Below the pieces are notes generated by a model. It saw only the letters and a list, made by a program, of their open reading frames with translations. It had not been told where the DNA came from and ran no database searches. The position numbers and the translations under genes were made by a program. Shown here piece by piece: positions 1-8,187 of a stretch of DNA of 64,000 nucleotides (the stretch's first letter is position 1; the number at the start of each line of letters is the position of its first letter). Source of the DNA: UBA1081 sp045535305 (GTDB taxonomy: Bacteria; Bacillota; Clostridia; Oscillospirales; Acutalibacteraceae); assembly GCA_045535305.1 (NCBI GenBank), contig JAZSLJ010000034.1, positions 1-64,000 on the forward strand. Direction: 5' to 3'.

Positions 1-2793
1 GTTTTCTCTTGTGAACACCTTCGCATCCACAACAATACCGTATTCACCATGAGGCACCTTCAGGGAAGTATCTCTTACTTCTCTTGCCTTCTCACCGAAG
101 ATTGCACGCAGCAGACGCTCCTCAGCAGTCAGTTCCGTCTCTCCCTTGGGAGTTACCTTACCGACGAGGATATCACCTGCTCTTACCTCGGTACCGCACT
201 TAACGATACCGTCTGCGTTAAGATCCTTGAGGGCATCATCGCCTACGTTGGGGATCTCGCGAGTTATCTCCTCTGGCCCGAGCTTGGTGTCTCTGGCCTC
301 GTGAGAGTATTCTTCAATATGAACGGAGGTGTAAACGTCATCGCGAACGAGGCGCTCGTTAAGGAGAACCGCGTCCTCGTAGTTGTAACCTTCCCATGTC
401 ATAAAGCCGATGAGGGCGTTCTTACCAAGGGAGATTTCACCGTTGGATGTTGCGGGACCGTCGGCGATAACCTGTCCCTTTTCAACTCTTTCGCCAACGT
501 TAACGATAGGAGTCTGGTTTGTGCAGTTGCTCTGGTTGCTTCTCTTGAACTTAATAAGGTGGTGAACCTTCTTCTGTCCGTCGTCGCCGATGATAGTGAT
601 GTGATTAGCATCAACGCTTTCAACATAACCGTCTCTGTCAGCGAGAGCGCAAACGCCGGAGTCAACAGCAGCCTTGTATTCCATACCTGTACCAACGATA
701 GGAGAGTCGGTTACAAGAAGGGGCACAGCCTGCTTCTGCATGTTTGAACCCATGAGCGCACGGTTAGCGTCGTCATTTTCAAGGAACGGAATCATAGCTG
801 TTGCAACGGAAACAACCATTTTGGGTGAAACGTCCATGTAATCAACCTGCATTGCGGGGATTTCACGGTATTCATCACGGTAACGTACAGTGATATTGTC
901 GTTTACAAAAATGTTGTTTTGGTCAAGAGGCTCGTTAGCCTGTGCAATCATAAATTCGTCTTCAACATCAGCTGTCATATAAACGATATCGTCAAGAACC
1001 TTGCCGTTTGTCTTGTCTACACGGCGGTAAGGTGTTTCAATAAAGCCGTACTTGTTGATTCTTGCGAATGTAGCAAGTGATGTAATAAGACCGATGTTAG
1101 GACCTTCGGGAGTTTCGATAGGACACATACGTCCGTAATGTGAGTAATGAACGTCTCGAACTTCGAAGCCTGCTCTCTCTCTTGAGAGACCGCCGGGGCC
1201 GAGTGAAGAAAGACGTCTTTTGTGTGTAAGCTCTGCAAGGGGGTTGTTCTGGTCCATGAACTGTGATAATGCAGATGAACCGAAGAACTCTTTGATTGCT
1301 GCGCCTACGGGACGGATATTGATAAGAGCCTGAGGAGTGATTTTGTCTGACTCCTGTGTCTGGAGGGACATTCTTTCTCTTACAGTTCTTTCCATACGGG
1401 AGAAACCGATACGAACCTGATTCTGAATAAGCTCGCCTACTGCACGGATTCTTCTGTTGCCGAGGTGGTCAATATCATCAAATGAGCCTACGTTGCTGTC
1501 AAGACAGTTAAGGTAGTTGATTGATGCAAGAATATCTTCAATAACTACGTGCTTGGGAACAAGATTGTTAACGTTCTGCATAAGAGCTTCAATAACAGCT
1601 TCCTTGCTTGTTTCGCCGTCGAAACCGTCAAGGATTCCCATAAGAGCTTTGTAGCTTACCTTTTCGTTGATGCCTAAGTTTTCAAGCATATCTGCATCGA
1701 AATCACCGTATGGTGCAATATAAGGTATAATATCAACCATGCCCGATGCAATAATTTTAACAGTTTTGCCATCTGCATTTACGTAAGCGGTATCAATACC
1801 TGCCTGCTCGATTTCTGCAGCCTTAGCCTTTGAAATAAGCTCACCTGCAGCAGCAAGGATTTCACCCGTCATGGGGTCAACGATGTCTTCTGCAAGCACA
1901 CAGTTTTTAATTCTGTCTGCCATGCCGAGCTTTTTATTATATTTGTATCTGCCTACTCTTGAAATGTCGTAACGGCGCTCGTCAAAGAAAATATTTGCAA
2001 GATGTGTTTTTGCAGATTCAAGAGTCTGAGGCTCGCCGGGACGGAGAATCTTAAATACGGCAATAAGTGCTTCTGCTGTATTTTTAGTTGCGTCTTTTTC
2101 TAATGTAGCTTCAATTCTCTTGTCGTCGCCGAAATAATCCCTGATCTGCTGGTCAGAATCAAGAATGTTCTTGTCAAGAAATGCGCCGAGAGCTCTTACA
2201 AAAGTTGTAACGGGGATTTTCTTGGTTTTATCGATTTTTACGTAGAAAATATCGTTCTGGTCAGTTTCGTACTCAAGCCAAGCACCTCTGTTGGGAATAA
2301 CAGTTGTGGTGAAAAGCTTTTTTGCATTCTTATCCATTGTCATATTGTAATAAACGCCGGGTGAACGAACCAACTGAGAAATAACAACACGCTCAGCACC
2401 GTTGATAATAAACGTGCCACTGTCTGTCATAACGGGGAAATCGCACATAAAAATGTCGTTTCCTTCTTTACCTTTGATTTCGCCGGTCTGTTTATCCATA
2501 AGCTGGACTTTAACTCTCAGGGGTGCGGCATATGTGATGTCGCGCTCTTTACACTGCTTAATTGAGCACTTGGGTTCATCCATATGGTATGATACAAATC
2601 TGAGTGCATAGTTGCCCAGATAATCGGTTATTTCACCGATATCTCTGAATACCTCTTCAAGTCCTTTTTCGAGAAACCACTGATAAGACTGCTTCTGCAC
2701 CTCAACAAGGTTGGGCATCTCCATAACCTCATTAATTTTTGCAAAGCTCATTCTTGTAGTCTTTCCCTGTTTTACGGGTTTTGCATTGACCAT
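1..2793 (-). CDS. rpoB: RNA polymerase beta subunit, 3' end outside window
   Basis: The beta subunit forms one pincer of the core RNA polymerase and binds rifampicin. The first 931 codons are visible on the minus strand; the reading frame is open to the window edge, so the C-terminal part (the family is usually about 1,150-1,250 aa) and any rpoC lie outside. The start MVNAKPVKQGKTTRMSFAKI follows a GGAGG six bases upstream. The rifampicin pocket starts at residue 503 (FFGSSALSQFMDQNNPLAEL) and continues with THKRRLSSLGPGG. The residues equivalent to E. coli D516, H526 and S531 are wild type, but E. coli Q510 is Ala here (residue 508). The gene has its own promoter and no rplJ-rplL directly upstream; guaB diverges from it. 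Confidence 0.97.
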   Translation of the reverse strand, partial: MVNAKPVKQGKTTRMSFAKINEVMEMPNLVEVQKQSYQWFLEKGLEEVFRDIGEITDYLGNYALRFVSYHMDEPKCSIKQCKERDITYAAPLRVKVQLMDKQTGEIKGKEGNDIFMCDFPVMTDSGTFIINGAERVVISQLVRSPGVYYNMTMDKNAKKLFTTTVIPNRGAWLEYETDQNDIFYVKIDKTKKIPVTTFVRALGAFLDKNILDSDQQIRDYFGDDKRIEATLEKDATKNTAEALIAVFKILRPGEPQTLESAKTHLANIFFDERRYDISRVGRYKYNKKLGMADRIKNCVLAEDIVDPMTGEILAAAGELISKAKAAEIEQAGIDTAYVNADGKTVKIIASGMVDIIPYIAPYGDFDADMLENLGINEKVSYKALMGILDGFDGETSKEAVIEALMQNVNNLVPKHVVIEDILASINYLNCLDSNVGSFDDIDHLGNRRIRAVGELIQNQVRIGFSRMERTVRERMSLQTQESDKITPQALINIRPVGAAIKEFFGSSALSQFMDQNNPLAELTHKRRLSSLGPGGLSRERAGFEVRDVHYSHYGRMCPIETPEGPNIGLITSLATFARINKYGFIETPYRRVDKTNGKVLDDIVYMTADVEDEFMIAQANEPLDQNNIFVNDNITVRYRDEYREIPAMQVDYMDVSPKMVVSVATAMIPFLENDDANRALMGSNMQKQAVPLLVTDSPIVGTGMEYKAAVDSGVCALADRDGYVESVDANHITIIGDDGQKKVHHLIKFKRSNQSNCTNQTPIVNVGERVEKGQVIADGPATSNGEISLGKNALIGFMTWEGYNYEDAVLLNERLVRDDVYTSVHIEEYSHEARDTKLGPEEITREIPNVGDDALKDLNADGIVKCGTEVRAGDILVGKVTPKGETELTAEERLLRAIFGEKAREVRDTSLKVPHGEYGIVVDAKVFTREN

Positions 2794-2962
2794 GAATTAT
2801 CCTCCGTTCATTTTTTTATCCGTGAGAAAGTTCTTCTGAAAAAACGCTCAGAAAAACCGAATTTTTGCCAGAATTTAAGGTATTGCAATTTTTGGAATTT
2901 ATGTTATAATTCTAATAAAAAGTTCCTCAACAGAACACCTATCCATTATGAATCAGCTTACT

Positions 2963-2991
2963 ATTTTACACGCATAATGTCAATTTGTCAA
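2963..2991 (-). promoter_or_regulatory. sigma-A promoter of rpoB
   Basis: On the minus strand, TTGACA (2991-2986) and TAAAAT (2968-2963) are separated by 17 bp. Transcription would start near 2956 and give a leader of about 160 nt containing two small inverted repeats (GTTC/GAAC near 2925 and TTCTGA/TCAGAA near 2850). I recognise no known leader RNA there. The rest of the 372-bp gap between rpoB and guaB is A/T-rich and holds only the two divergent promoters. Confidence 0.7.
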
Positions 2992-3096
2992 GAGCTTTTT
3001 TTAATTTTTCTTTAAAATTTTATCATTTTCAATATAATTATTTTTTATGCGTTTAATTTTTTTGTAATAAAATATTTATTTTTTAAAAAAATTGTG

Positions 3097-3125
3097 TTGA
3101 ACGGCACAGAAAAATGTAGTATAAT
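3097..3125 (+). promoter_or_regulatory. sigma-A promoter of guaB
   Basis: TTGAAC (3097-3102) and TATAAT (3120-3125) have exactly 17 bp between them, 41 bp before the guaB start. The leader is too short for a purine riboswitch. A second match (TTGCAA-16-TATAAT, 2883-2910) lies further upstream on the same strand and is less convincing. Confidence 0.8.
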
Positions 3126-3165
3126 AATCAAAAGTTTTTAAAAATTTGAGAGGAGATAAGATTTT

Positions 3166-4650
3166 ATGTTTGACAACAGAGTTCTTGCCGATACCTCGGC
3201 AAAATTTGCAAAAGACGGACTTACATTTGACGACGTTTTGCTTATTCCTGCAAAATCAGATGTTCTTCCGGCAGATATCAAGCTTGAAACAAAGCTTACT
3301 TCCAAAATCACACTTAACACACCTGTTATGACTGCTGCTATGGACACTGTTACTGAGTCCAGAATGGCTATTGCTATCGCACGTGAAGGCGGTATCGGTG
3401 TTATTCATAAGAATATGACAATCGAACAGCAGAAGGAAGAAATCGACAAGGTTAAAAGAAGTGAAAACGGCGTTATCAAAGATCCGTTCTTCCTTCATCC
3501 CGATAATTATGTATACGAAGCAAATGACCTTATGCACAACTACCGCATTTCCGGTGTTCCCGTATGCGACGAAAGCGGCAAGCTCGTAGGTATTCTTACA
3601 AACCGCGACCTTCGTTTCATGACCGATTTCAACGTTAAAATCAGCGATGTTATGACAAGAGAAAACCTTGTTACATCACATATGGGCACAACTCTTGCAG
3701 AAGCAAAAACAATTCTTATGAAGCATAAAATCGAAAAGCTTCCTCTTGTTGACGATAACGGTTACCTCAAAGGTCTTATCACAATCAAAGATATTGAAAA
3801 GGCAGTTCAGTACCCCAACTCTGCCCGCGACTCATTCGGCAGACTTCTCTGTGCAGCGGCAATCGGTGCAACAGCAGACGTACTCGACAGAGCATCAGCT
3901 CTTGTTGAAGCTAACGTAGACGTTCTTGTTCTTGACTCTGCACACGGTCATTCACAGAACATTCTTAACGCAGTTTCTAAAGTTAAGGCAGCATTCCCCA
4001 ACGTTTCACTTATTGCAGGTAACGTTGCGACTGCAGAAGCAACAAAGGCTCTTATCGACGCAGGTGCTGACGCTGTTAAAATCGGTATCGGCCCCGGTTC
4101 TATCTGTACAACCCGTATCGTTGCAGGTATCGGTGTTCCTCAGGTTACCGCTATTTACGATTCAGCTTGCGAAGCTGCTAAACACGGTATACCCATCATC
4201 GCAGACGGCGGTATCAAGTATTCAGGTGAAATCGTTAAAGCTCTTGCAGCAGGTGCTAACGTAGTAATGCTCGGCTCACTTGTTGCTGGCTGTGAAGAAG
4301 CTCCCGGCGAAACAGAAATCTTCCAGGGCAGACAGTTCAAGTCATACAGAGGCATGGGCTCTATTGCAGCTATGAACTGCGGCAGCCGCGACAGATACTT
4401 CCAGGCAGGCAATAAAAAGCTTGTTCCCGAAGGTGTTGAAGGCCGTGTTCCTTATAAGGGACTTCTTTCCGACACTATTTACCAGCTTATGGGCGGTGTT
4501 AAATCAGGTATGGGTTACTGCGGTGCTCCCGACATTGAAACTCTCCAGAACACTGCAAGATTTATCAAAATTACAAACGCAGCTCTTGTAGAAAGCCATC
4601 CTCACGATGTTTTCATCACAAAGGAAGCTCCCAACTACTCTGCTAAATAA
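3166..4650 (+). CDS. guaB: IMP dehydrogenase
   Basis: GuaB oxidises IMP to XMP with NAD+, the committed step of guanine nucleotide synthesis. The 494-aa protein has full family length: a TIM barrel interrupted at about residues 95-215 by two CBS domains (including VTSHMGTTLAEAKTILMKHK). The catalytic loop GPGSICTTRIVAG carries the nucleophile Cys314, and the flap region reads YRGMGSIAAM. AGGAG sits about ten bases before the ATG. Function is clear from these motifs. It is divergent from rpoB and followed 14 bases later by a TM2 gene that may be co-transcribed. Confidence 0.97.
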   Translation: MFDNRVLADTSAKFAKDGLTFDDVLLIPAKSDVLPADIKLETKLTSKITLNTPVMTAAMDTVTESRMAIAIAREGGIGVIHKNMTIEQQKEEIDKVKRSENGVIKDPFFLHPDNYVYEANDLMHNYRISGVPVCDESGKLVGILTNRDLRFMTDFNVKISDVMTRENLVTSHMGTTLAEAKTILMKHKIEKLPLVDDNGYLKGLITIKDIEKAVQYPNSARDSFGRLLCAAAIGATADVLDRASALVEANVDVLVLDSAHGHSQNILNAVSKVKAAFPNVSLIAGNVATAEATKALIDAGADAVKIGIGPGSICTTRIVAGIGVPQVTAIYDSACEAAKHGIPIIADGGIKYSGEIVKALAAGANVVMLGSLVAGCEEAPGETEIFQGRQFKSYRGMGSIAAMNCGSRDRYFQAGNKKLVPEGVEGRVPYKGLLSDTIYQLMGGVKSGMGYCGAPDIETLQNTARFIKITNAALVESHPHDVFITKEAPNYSAK

Positions 4651-4664
4651 TAAAAGGTGATATT

Positions 4665-5000
4665 ATGAGCAAAAAATCATCGGCTAATACTTCGGCATAC
4701 GGCACTCAGCTTATAAATCCTTCGGGCAGAAGCAATCACCCCGTAAGGAGCAGGTATATGGCAAGTGCGTTGGCAATACTGTTGGGTATTCTCGGTGCTA
4801 ACCACTTTTACCTTAAAAACGTTGTAAGAGGCATACTTATGCTTATACTTTCCGCAGTATGTATCACGCTTGATGTGTTTGCCATATTTGAATTCAGCTT
4901 CATACTTATCCCCGTTGTAATTTCGGTTCTGACAGGACTTATCTATCTTGTTACACCAGATAAAAAGTTCTGCAAAAAGAATCACGTAAGAACCGTATAA
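4665..5000 (+). CDS. TM2-domain membrane protein
   Basis: This 111-aa protein has a polar N-terminus of about 30 residues followed by the TM2 signature: a first hydrophobic helix with LLGILGANHFYLKNVVRG, then a hydrophobic stretch over residues 57-95 and a short basic tail. TM2 proteins are small membrane proteins of poorly defined function; nothing in the sequence narrows it. AAAGGTGAT precedes the ATG. The gene starts 14 bases after guaB and ends before a strong terminator, so it is probably read through from guaB. Confidence 0.8.
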   Translation: MSKKSSANTSAYGTQLINPSGRSNHPVRSRYMASALAILLGILGANHFYLKNVVRGILMLILSAVCITLDVFAIFEFSFILIPVVISVLTGLIYLVTPDKKFCKKNHVRTV

Positions 5001-5010
5001 TAAAGCGAAA

Positions 5011-5046
5011 AAAGACCACCGGAAAAACCGGTGGTTTTAATTTTTT
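5011..5046. terminator. bidirectional terminator between TM2 gene and deacetylase
   Basis: Stem ACCACCGG (5015-5022), loop AAAAA, stem CCGGTGGT (5028-5035), with T-rich runs on both sides, so it can stop both converging genes. The same 8-bp stem occurs in the terminator at 19744. Confidence 0.9.
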
Positions 5047-5052
5047 ATACGA

Positions 5053-6369
5053 CTAATTTGCTGGTTTGAACTGCACCTTGGGTGAATTTTCATCAAGAGC
5101 CTTGAACACGTAGCCGTTTTTGATTCCGTATTCAAGAATCTGCGGTATTGCATTTACGGTATTTCTCTTGATATCGTGCATAAGAACGATTGACACCTTT
5201 TTATTTTTAATCTGGTTTATGGTTGCATTTGCAATAGCTGATGCACTGTAGCCCTGCGTATCGTAGCAATCAACATTCCAGTCAAAATAAACGAAGCCTT
5301 TTTGCGTCATGTTTTTTGCAAGTTTTGTCATAATACCTCTTGAATAGCTCCTGCTGACAGTATTATTTGTGCCGCCGGGGAAACGGAAAATTTTTGTTTC
5401 AATGCCCGTCTGCTTTTTGATTATATCATACATCGCGTTAAAATCTTTAAGATATTTTGCTTCGCTTGAATATATGTTCCACTCGTGAGTTAAAGAATGA
5501 ACGCCTATTGCGTGGCCGTCCTGAGCCATTGTTTTGAGCAGATGAATGTATTTCGGATTTTGATTGGTTACAAAAAATGTTGCCTTTACATCATATTTTC
5601 TCAGATAATTAAGCAATTTTTCCGTATACATATTCGGACCGTCATCGAAAGTGAGATATACAACCTTTTGGTTTTTATTTTCAATTTTCTGCGACTCCGA
5701 ATAATTGCACCTGTTGCATTTTCTTGTTTTTACGTTACCCGACACTTTCCATTCACCGAGGCTATGTCCGAGAGCATCGCCGTTTGCACAGCTTTTTTCA
5801 ACGTGATTGCAAACTGTGCATTTTACAATCATCCAGCCGCCTTTTGTGCAGGTGGCAGGTGATGTAGTGGTCTGAAGCTTATGCCCCAAAGCTTTTACGA
5901 TATCTGTTTTTGAGCCGTCTGTTGCTGAGCATCTTGAACATTTTTTTGTTGTATAGCCCTCATTCACGCAATCGGGAGCAACTTTACAGAGCGTGTCAAA
6001 AATATGTCCGTGTAAAATACATTCCTTATTTTCAAGAGCTGCCGAAATACGAAGCGCCGTTCTTGCATCGGCTGCAGTTATCGCTGAGTTTTTGTCATAA
6101 TCGCCGTAAAGCAGAATTTCAGCTGTAACATCCTCAAGCTGTGCGGAGCATCTTAATAAAATTCTTGCATCGTCTGCCGTGATAACGCCGTCATTATTAA
6201 TATCACCGAATTTTGCTTCATCAAAGCCTGCAGAATCATCCGTTGAAGACTCCGAAATTATTTCTGCTTTCACGTCAAATGAATCCGCAAGGGAAACAGT
6301 CCCCGCGGAAAACAAAGTAAGTATTACAACTGCAAATGTTACAAATAAACTGCCGATAGTGTTTTTCAT
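5053..6369 (-). CDS. secreted dockerin polysaccharide deacetylase (NodB)
   Basis: The protein has 438 aa. A signal peptide ends near residue 29 (SLADS). Residues 54-112 form a type I dockerin with two calcium loops (GDINNDGVITADDAR and GDYDKNSAITAADAR). Residues about 118-230 hold three Cys-rich units of the CSRC / CTVC / CNRC kind. The C-terminal NodB domain has motif 1 TFDDGP (240-245), the zinc histidines H291 and H295 in HSLTH, RFPGG (329-333) and a late LMHD, so catalytic and metal residues are present. It should remove acetyl groups from peptidoglycan or another glycan outside the cell. A dockerin before the catalytic domain is an uncommon order; no cohesin partner is in the window. AAGGAAG precedes the start. 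Confidence 0.9.
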   Translation of the reverse strand: MKNTIGSLFVTFAVVILTLFSAGTVSLADSFDVKAEIISESSTDDSAGFDEAKFGDINNDGVITADDARILLRCSAQLEDVTAEILLYGDYDKNSAITAADARTALRISAALENKECILHGHIFDTLCKVAPDCVNEGYTTKKCSRCSATDGSKTDIVKALGHKLQTTTSPATCTKGGWMIVKCTVCNHVEKSCANGDALGHSLGEWKVSGNVKTRKCNRCNYSESQKIENKNQKVVYLTFDDGPNMYTEKLLNYLRKYDVKATFFVTNQNPKYIHLLKTMAQDGHAIGVHSLTHEWNIYSSEAKYLKDFNAMYDIIKKQTGIETKIFRFPGGTNNTVSRSYSRGIMTKLAKNMTQKGFVYFDWNVDCYDTQGYSASAIANATINQIKNKKVSIVLMHDIKRNTVNAIPQILEYGIKNGYVFKALDENSPKVQFKPAN

Positions 6370-6405
6370 TTTTTATCATTTTCTTCCTTAAAAGCTTATG
6401 ATTAA

Positions 6406-6434
6406 AGTATAAATCTTTACATTAATAAAGTCAA
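6406..6434 (-). promoter_or_regulatory. promoter of the dockerin deacetylase
   Basis: On the minus strand, TTGACT (6434-6429) and TATACT (6411-6406) are 17 bp apart, 37 bases before the start codon. The remaining gap to 6629 is A/T-rich and I see nothing else in it. Confidence 0.65.
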
Positions 6435-6628
6435 TGACAATATCGAAAAATTTGTAAAAAAATGTCGGTAAAAATATCCAATGAAAAAGCAAAGCTTCTT
6501 TATATAAATATAGTATATAACAGAACGCATTTGAAAAACTTAAAACAAATCAGAAAGCAATATAAAAATAATGTGTTTTATGCTACAAATAAACTTTGAT
6601 TTTTTTAGTTGATGCTGTAAATTTTTTC

Positions 6629-6660
6629 AAAGAAAAGAGAGCTGTAATTTGCATTACAGC
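6629..6660 (-). terminator. probable terminator of deoxyribosyltransferase gene
   Basis: Stem GCTGTAAT (6660-6653), GCAA loop and ATTACAGC (6648-6641) are followed on the minus strand by TCTCTTTTCTTT. The stop codon lies in the left arm. The T-run is interrupted, so efficiency is uncertain. Confidence 0.5.
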
Positions 6661-7094
6661 CCGTCAATTAATTTTACACAGTCTTCAAATGTGCCGTTTA
6701 CAATCCGTGCGGCTTCGGCAAGCATAAGATTAAGCGGATACCCGAAATCCTCCGTCAATCTCCCCTGCTCGTCGGCTTTGCCGTATTTTTCAATAAGAGA
6801 ATGTGTATCATCCATATAAATAAGCACTTTTTTACCCTTTGCGGCGGCGTAACCCACCTCAAATGCCGTTCCTACGTCCATTTCACCTCTGAAGGGGTTT
6901 CCGTTTGCAATAACGGCATCGGCAATTTCAATAAGATTCACATTACCTTTATATATCTCATAAGATGAATCGCACTCATTATCAAGAGGATACAACCCCT
7001 CATGCCCGTATTTTTTACAGATTGCTTTGTATTTTTCACCTATCTCAACCGCATTCTGCTCAAATACATCGGGACCTGCAATATATATTTTCAT
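6654..7094 (-). CDS. nucleoside 2-deoxyribosyltransferase
   Basis: The family exchanges the base of deoxyribonucleosides in nucleotide salvage. The 146-aa product starts MKIYIAGPDVFEQ, the typical first strand and glycine turn, and contains EMDVGTAFEVGYA, where E79 is the expected catalytic nucleophile. A longer reading frame reaches 7148, but the family N-terminus fits the ATG at 7094. That ATG lies one base after the TGA of the upstream GTPase gene, so translation is probably coupled. No strong ribosome binding site is visible, which agrees with coupling. Confidence 0.85.
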   Translation of the reverse strand: MKIYIAGPDVFEQNAVEIGEKYKAICKKYGHEGLYPLDNECDSSYEIYKGNVNLIEIADAVIANGNPFRGEMDVGTAFEVGYAAAKGKKVLIYMDDTHSLIEKYGKADEQGRLTEDFGYPLNLMLAEAARIVNGTFEDCVKLIDGL

Positions 7095-7095
7095 A

Positions 7096-8046
7096 TCAAT
7101 AGAACGTTGCCACGGTTTCTTCGGGCGGATTTGTTTTTGCAACCTCAACAGCAGTAAGCACAGGGCCTTTTCTGCCGTAGAGCTTATGGAATTTAATATC
7201 TATTTTAGCAGTAAGCCATACCCAATCGGCATTATTAAGAGTATCGGCAGCCTGCCAGTTTACAAGCATACCGCAATAAGTGATATCGTCTGCACAGCAG
7301 GTCATAATATGTCTGCCGCAAACAAAAGTACCTGCGGGGAACTTGGTATTAACCGCACAAATGCCCTTGAATTTAACGGTTTTGCCGTTATACTGCTTCA
7401 TATTTTCCATAATTTCGCGGTAAAAGAATGCAAAATCCTTATCCTCAACCTTTATAACGTCCGCATTGACATCAAAGGGCAGAGGGTCTTCAATTTCATC
7501 AAATTCCGATGTGCCGTCGTCAAAATCATAAATAATATCGCATCTTCTTGAAATACCTCTTACGATTTTATGGAAAGGCATTCTGTCATCAGCCTTGTTG
7601 AAGCGGTTGAATGCAACCATTTCGCAGTTGCTCAGTTTATCAACCACAAGACTTCTCATATTTGCGTTATACTGAAGGAATGTTGCGCTGTGAGCAAGAA
7701 AAATAATCTGATAAATCACCCAACTCTCAGGCATAGCTTCAATAAAGTCTTTTACAAGCCACATTCCGTTATATTCAACAAGTACGCGCTCTGCTTTTAC
7801 GTCATTTGCCCATTTTGCAAGGTTTTCAGCAGTCATTTCGGACTTATCCTCAACAACCTGTATATGCACGTTGTTGCCGATGAAAGAAGAAGGCTCATAC
7901 TCCTCCTCGCCCTCCTCACAAACGAGAAGAAGTGTTCTCTCGCCGGAATTGAATCGGTCATCCTCAAGTGTTTCCTGAATAAATTTGGTTTTTCCGCCTT
8001 CAAGAAAACCTGTGAACATATAGACAGGTAATTCTCTGTTTTTCAT
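7096..8046 (-). CDS. CobW/G3E-like GTPase fused to a DUF1980-like domain
   Basis: The 316-aa protein starts MKNRELPVYMFTGFLEGGKT, with P-loop GFLEGGKT at residues 13-20. The N-terminal part is a divergent G3E domain without the GCICC metal motif of typical CobW proteins. Residues about 215-300 hold an OB-like segment (FPAGTFVCGRHIMTCCADDI) that resembles the C-terminal domain of the TIGR03943/DUF1980 family. GGAAAGGAA precedes the ATG at 8046; the frame runs on upstream to 8142 only by reading through a repeat element. It lies next to a classic CobW metallochaperone gene, which suggests a metal-linked role, but its substrate is unknown. The DUF1980 link is from motif memory. Confidence 0.75.
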   Translation of the reverse strand: MKNRELPVYMFTGFLEGGKTKFIQETLEDDRFNSGERTLLLVCEEGEEEYEPSSFIGNNVHIQVVEDKSEMTAENLAKWANDVKAERVLVEYNGMWLVKDFIEAMPESWVIYQIIFLAHSATFLQYNANMRSLVVDKLSNCEMVAFNRFNKADDRMPFHKIVRGISRRCDIIYDFDDGTSEFDEIEDPLPFDVNADVIKVEDKDFAFFYREIMENMKQYNGKTVKFKGICAVNTKFPAGTFVCGRHIMTCCADDITYCGMLVNWQAADTLNNADWVWLTAKIDIKFHKLYGRKGPVLTAVEVAKTNPPEETVATFY

Positions 8047-8064
8047 ATTAAAATTCCTTTCCGC

Positions 8065-8187
8065 AAACAATAATTTAATGTACAATGTACAATTATTGAA
8101 TAATATATAAATCGGGTTAAAGGGCGCAGCCCTTTCCTTCATTGTACATTATACATTGTACATTGTTAATTAGCTAAATTATTGTTT
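8065..8187. repeat. palindromic element 1 (AAACAATAATTTA ends)
   Basis: A 123-bp element with perfect 13-bp terminal inverted repeats, AAACAATAATTTA (8065-8077) and TAAATTATTGTTT (8175-8187). Arms made of TGTACAAT units surround a central hairpin AAAGGGC/GCCCTTT. It fills the gap between two GTPase genes, and its right end supplies two bases of the stop codon of the CobW gene. See elements 2-6. Confidence 0.9.

Noticed and set aside
399..747. ORFs on either strand inside rpoB
   Set aside because: They are shadow frames of the open rpoB frame, which shows clear RpoB motifs throughout.
2883..2910. Second guaB promoter (TTGCAA-16-TATAAT, plus strand)
   Set aside because: Possible, but it lies within the rpoB leader, 255 bp from guaB, and a better promoter exists closer; kept out of the feature list.
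2794..3165. Purine riboswitch upstream of guaB
   Set aside because: The promoter lies 41 bp from the start codon and no three-way junction core could be recognised between them.
8047..8142. N-terminal extension of the DUF1980-fused GTPase by 32 codons
   Set aside because: The extra codons translate palindromic element 1; GGAAAGGAA and the family N-terminus support the ATG at 8046.
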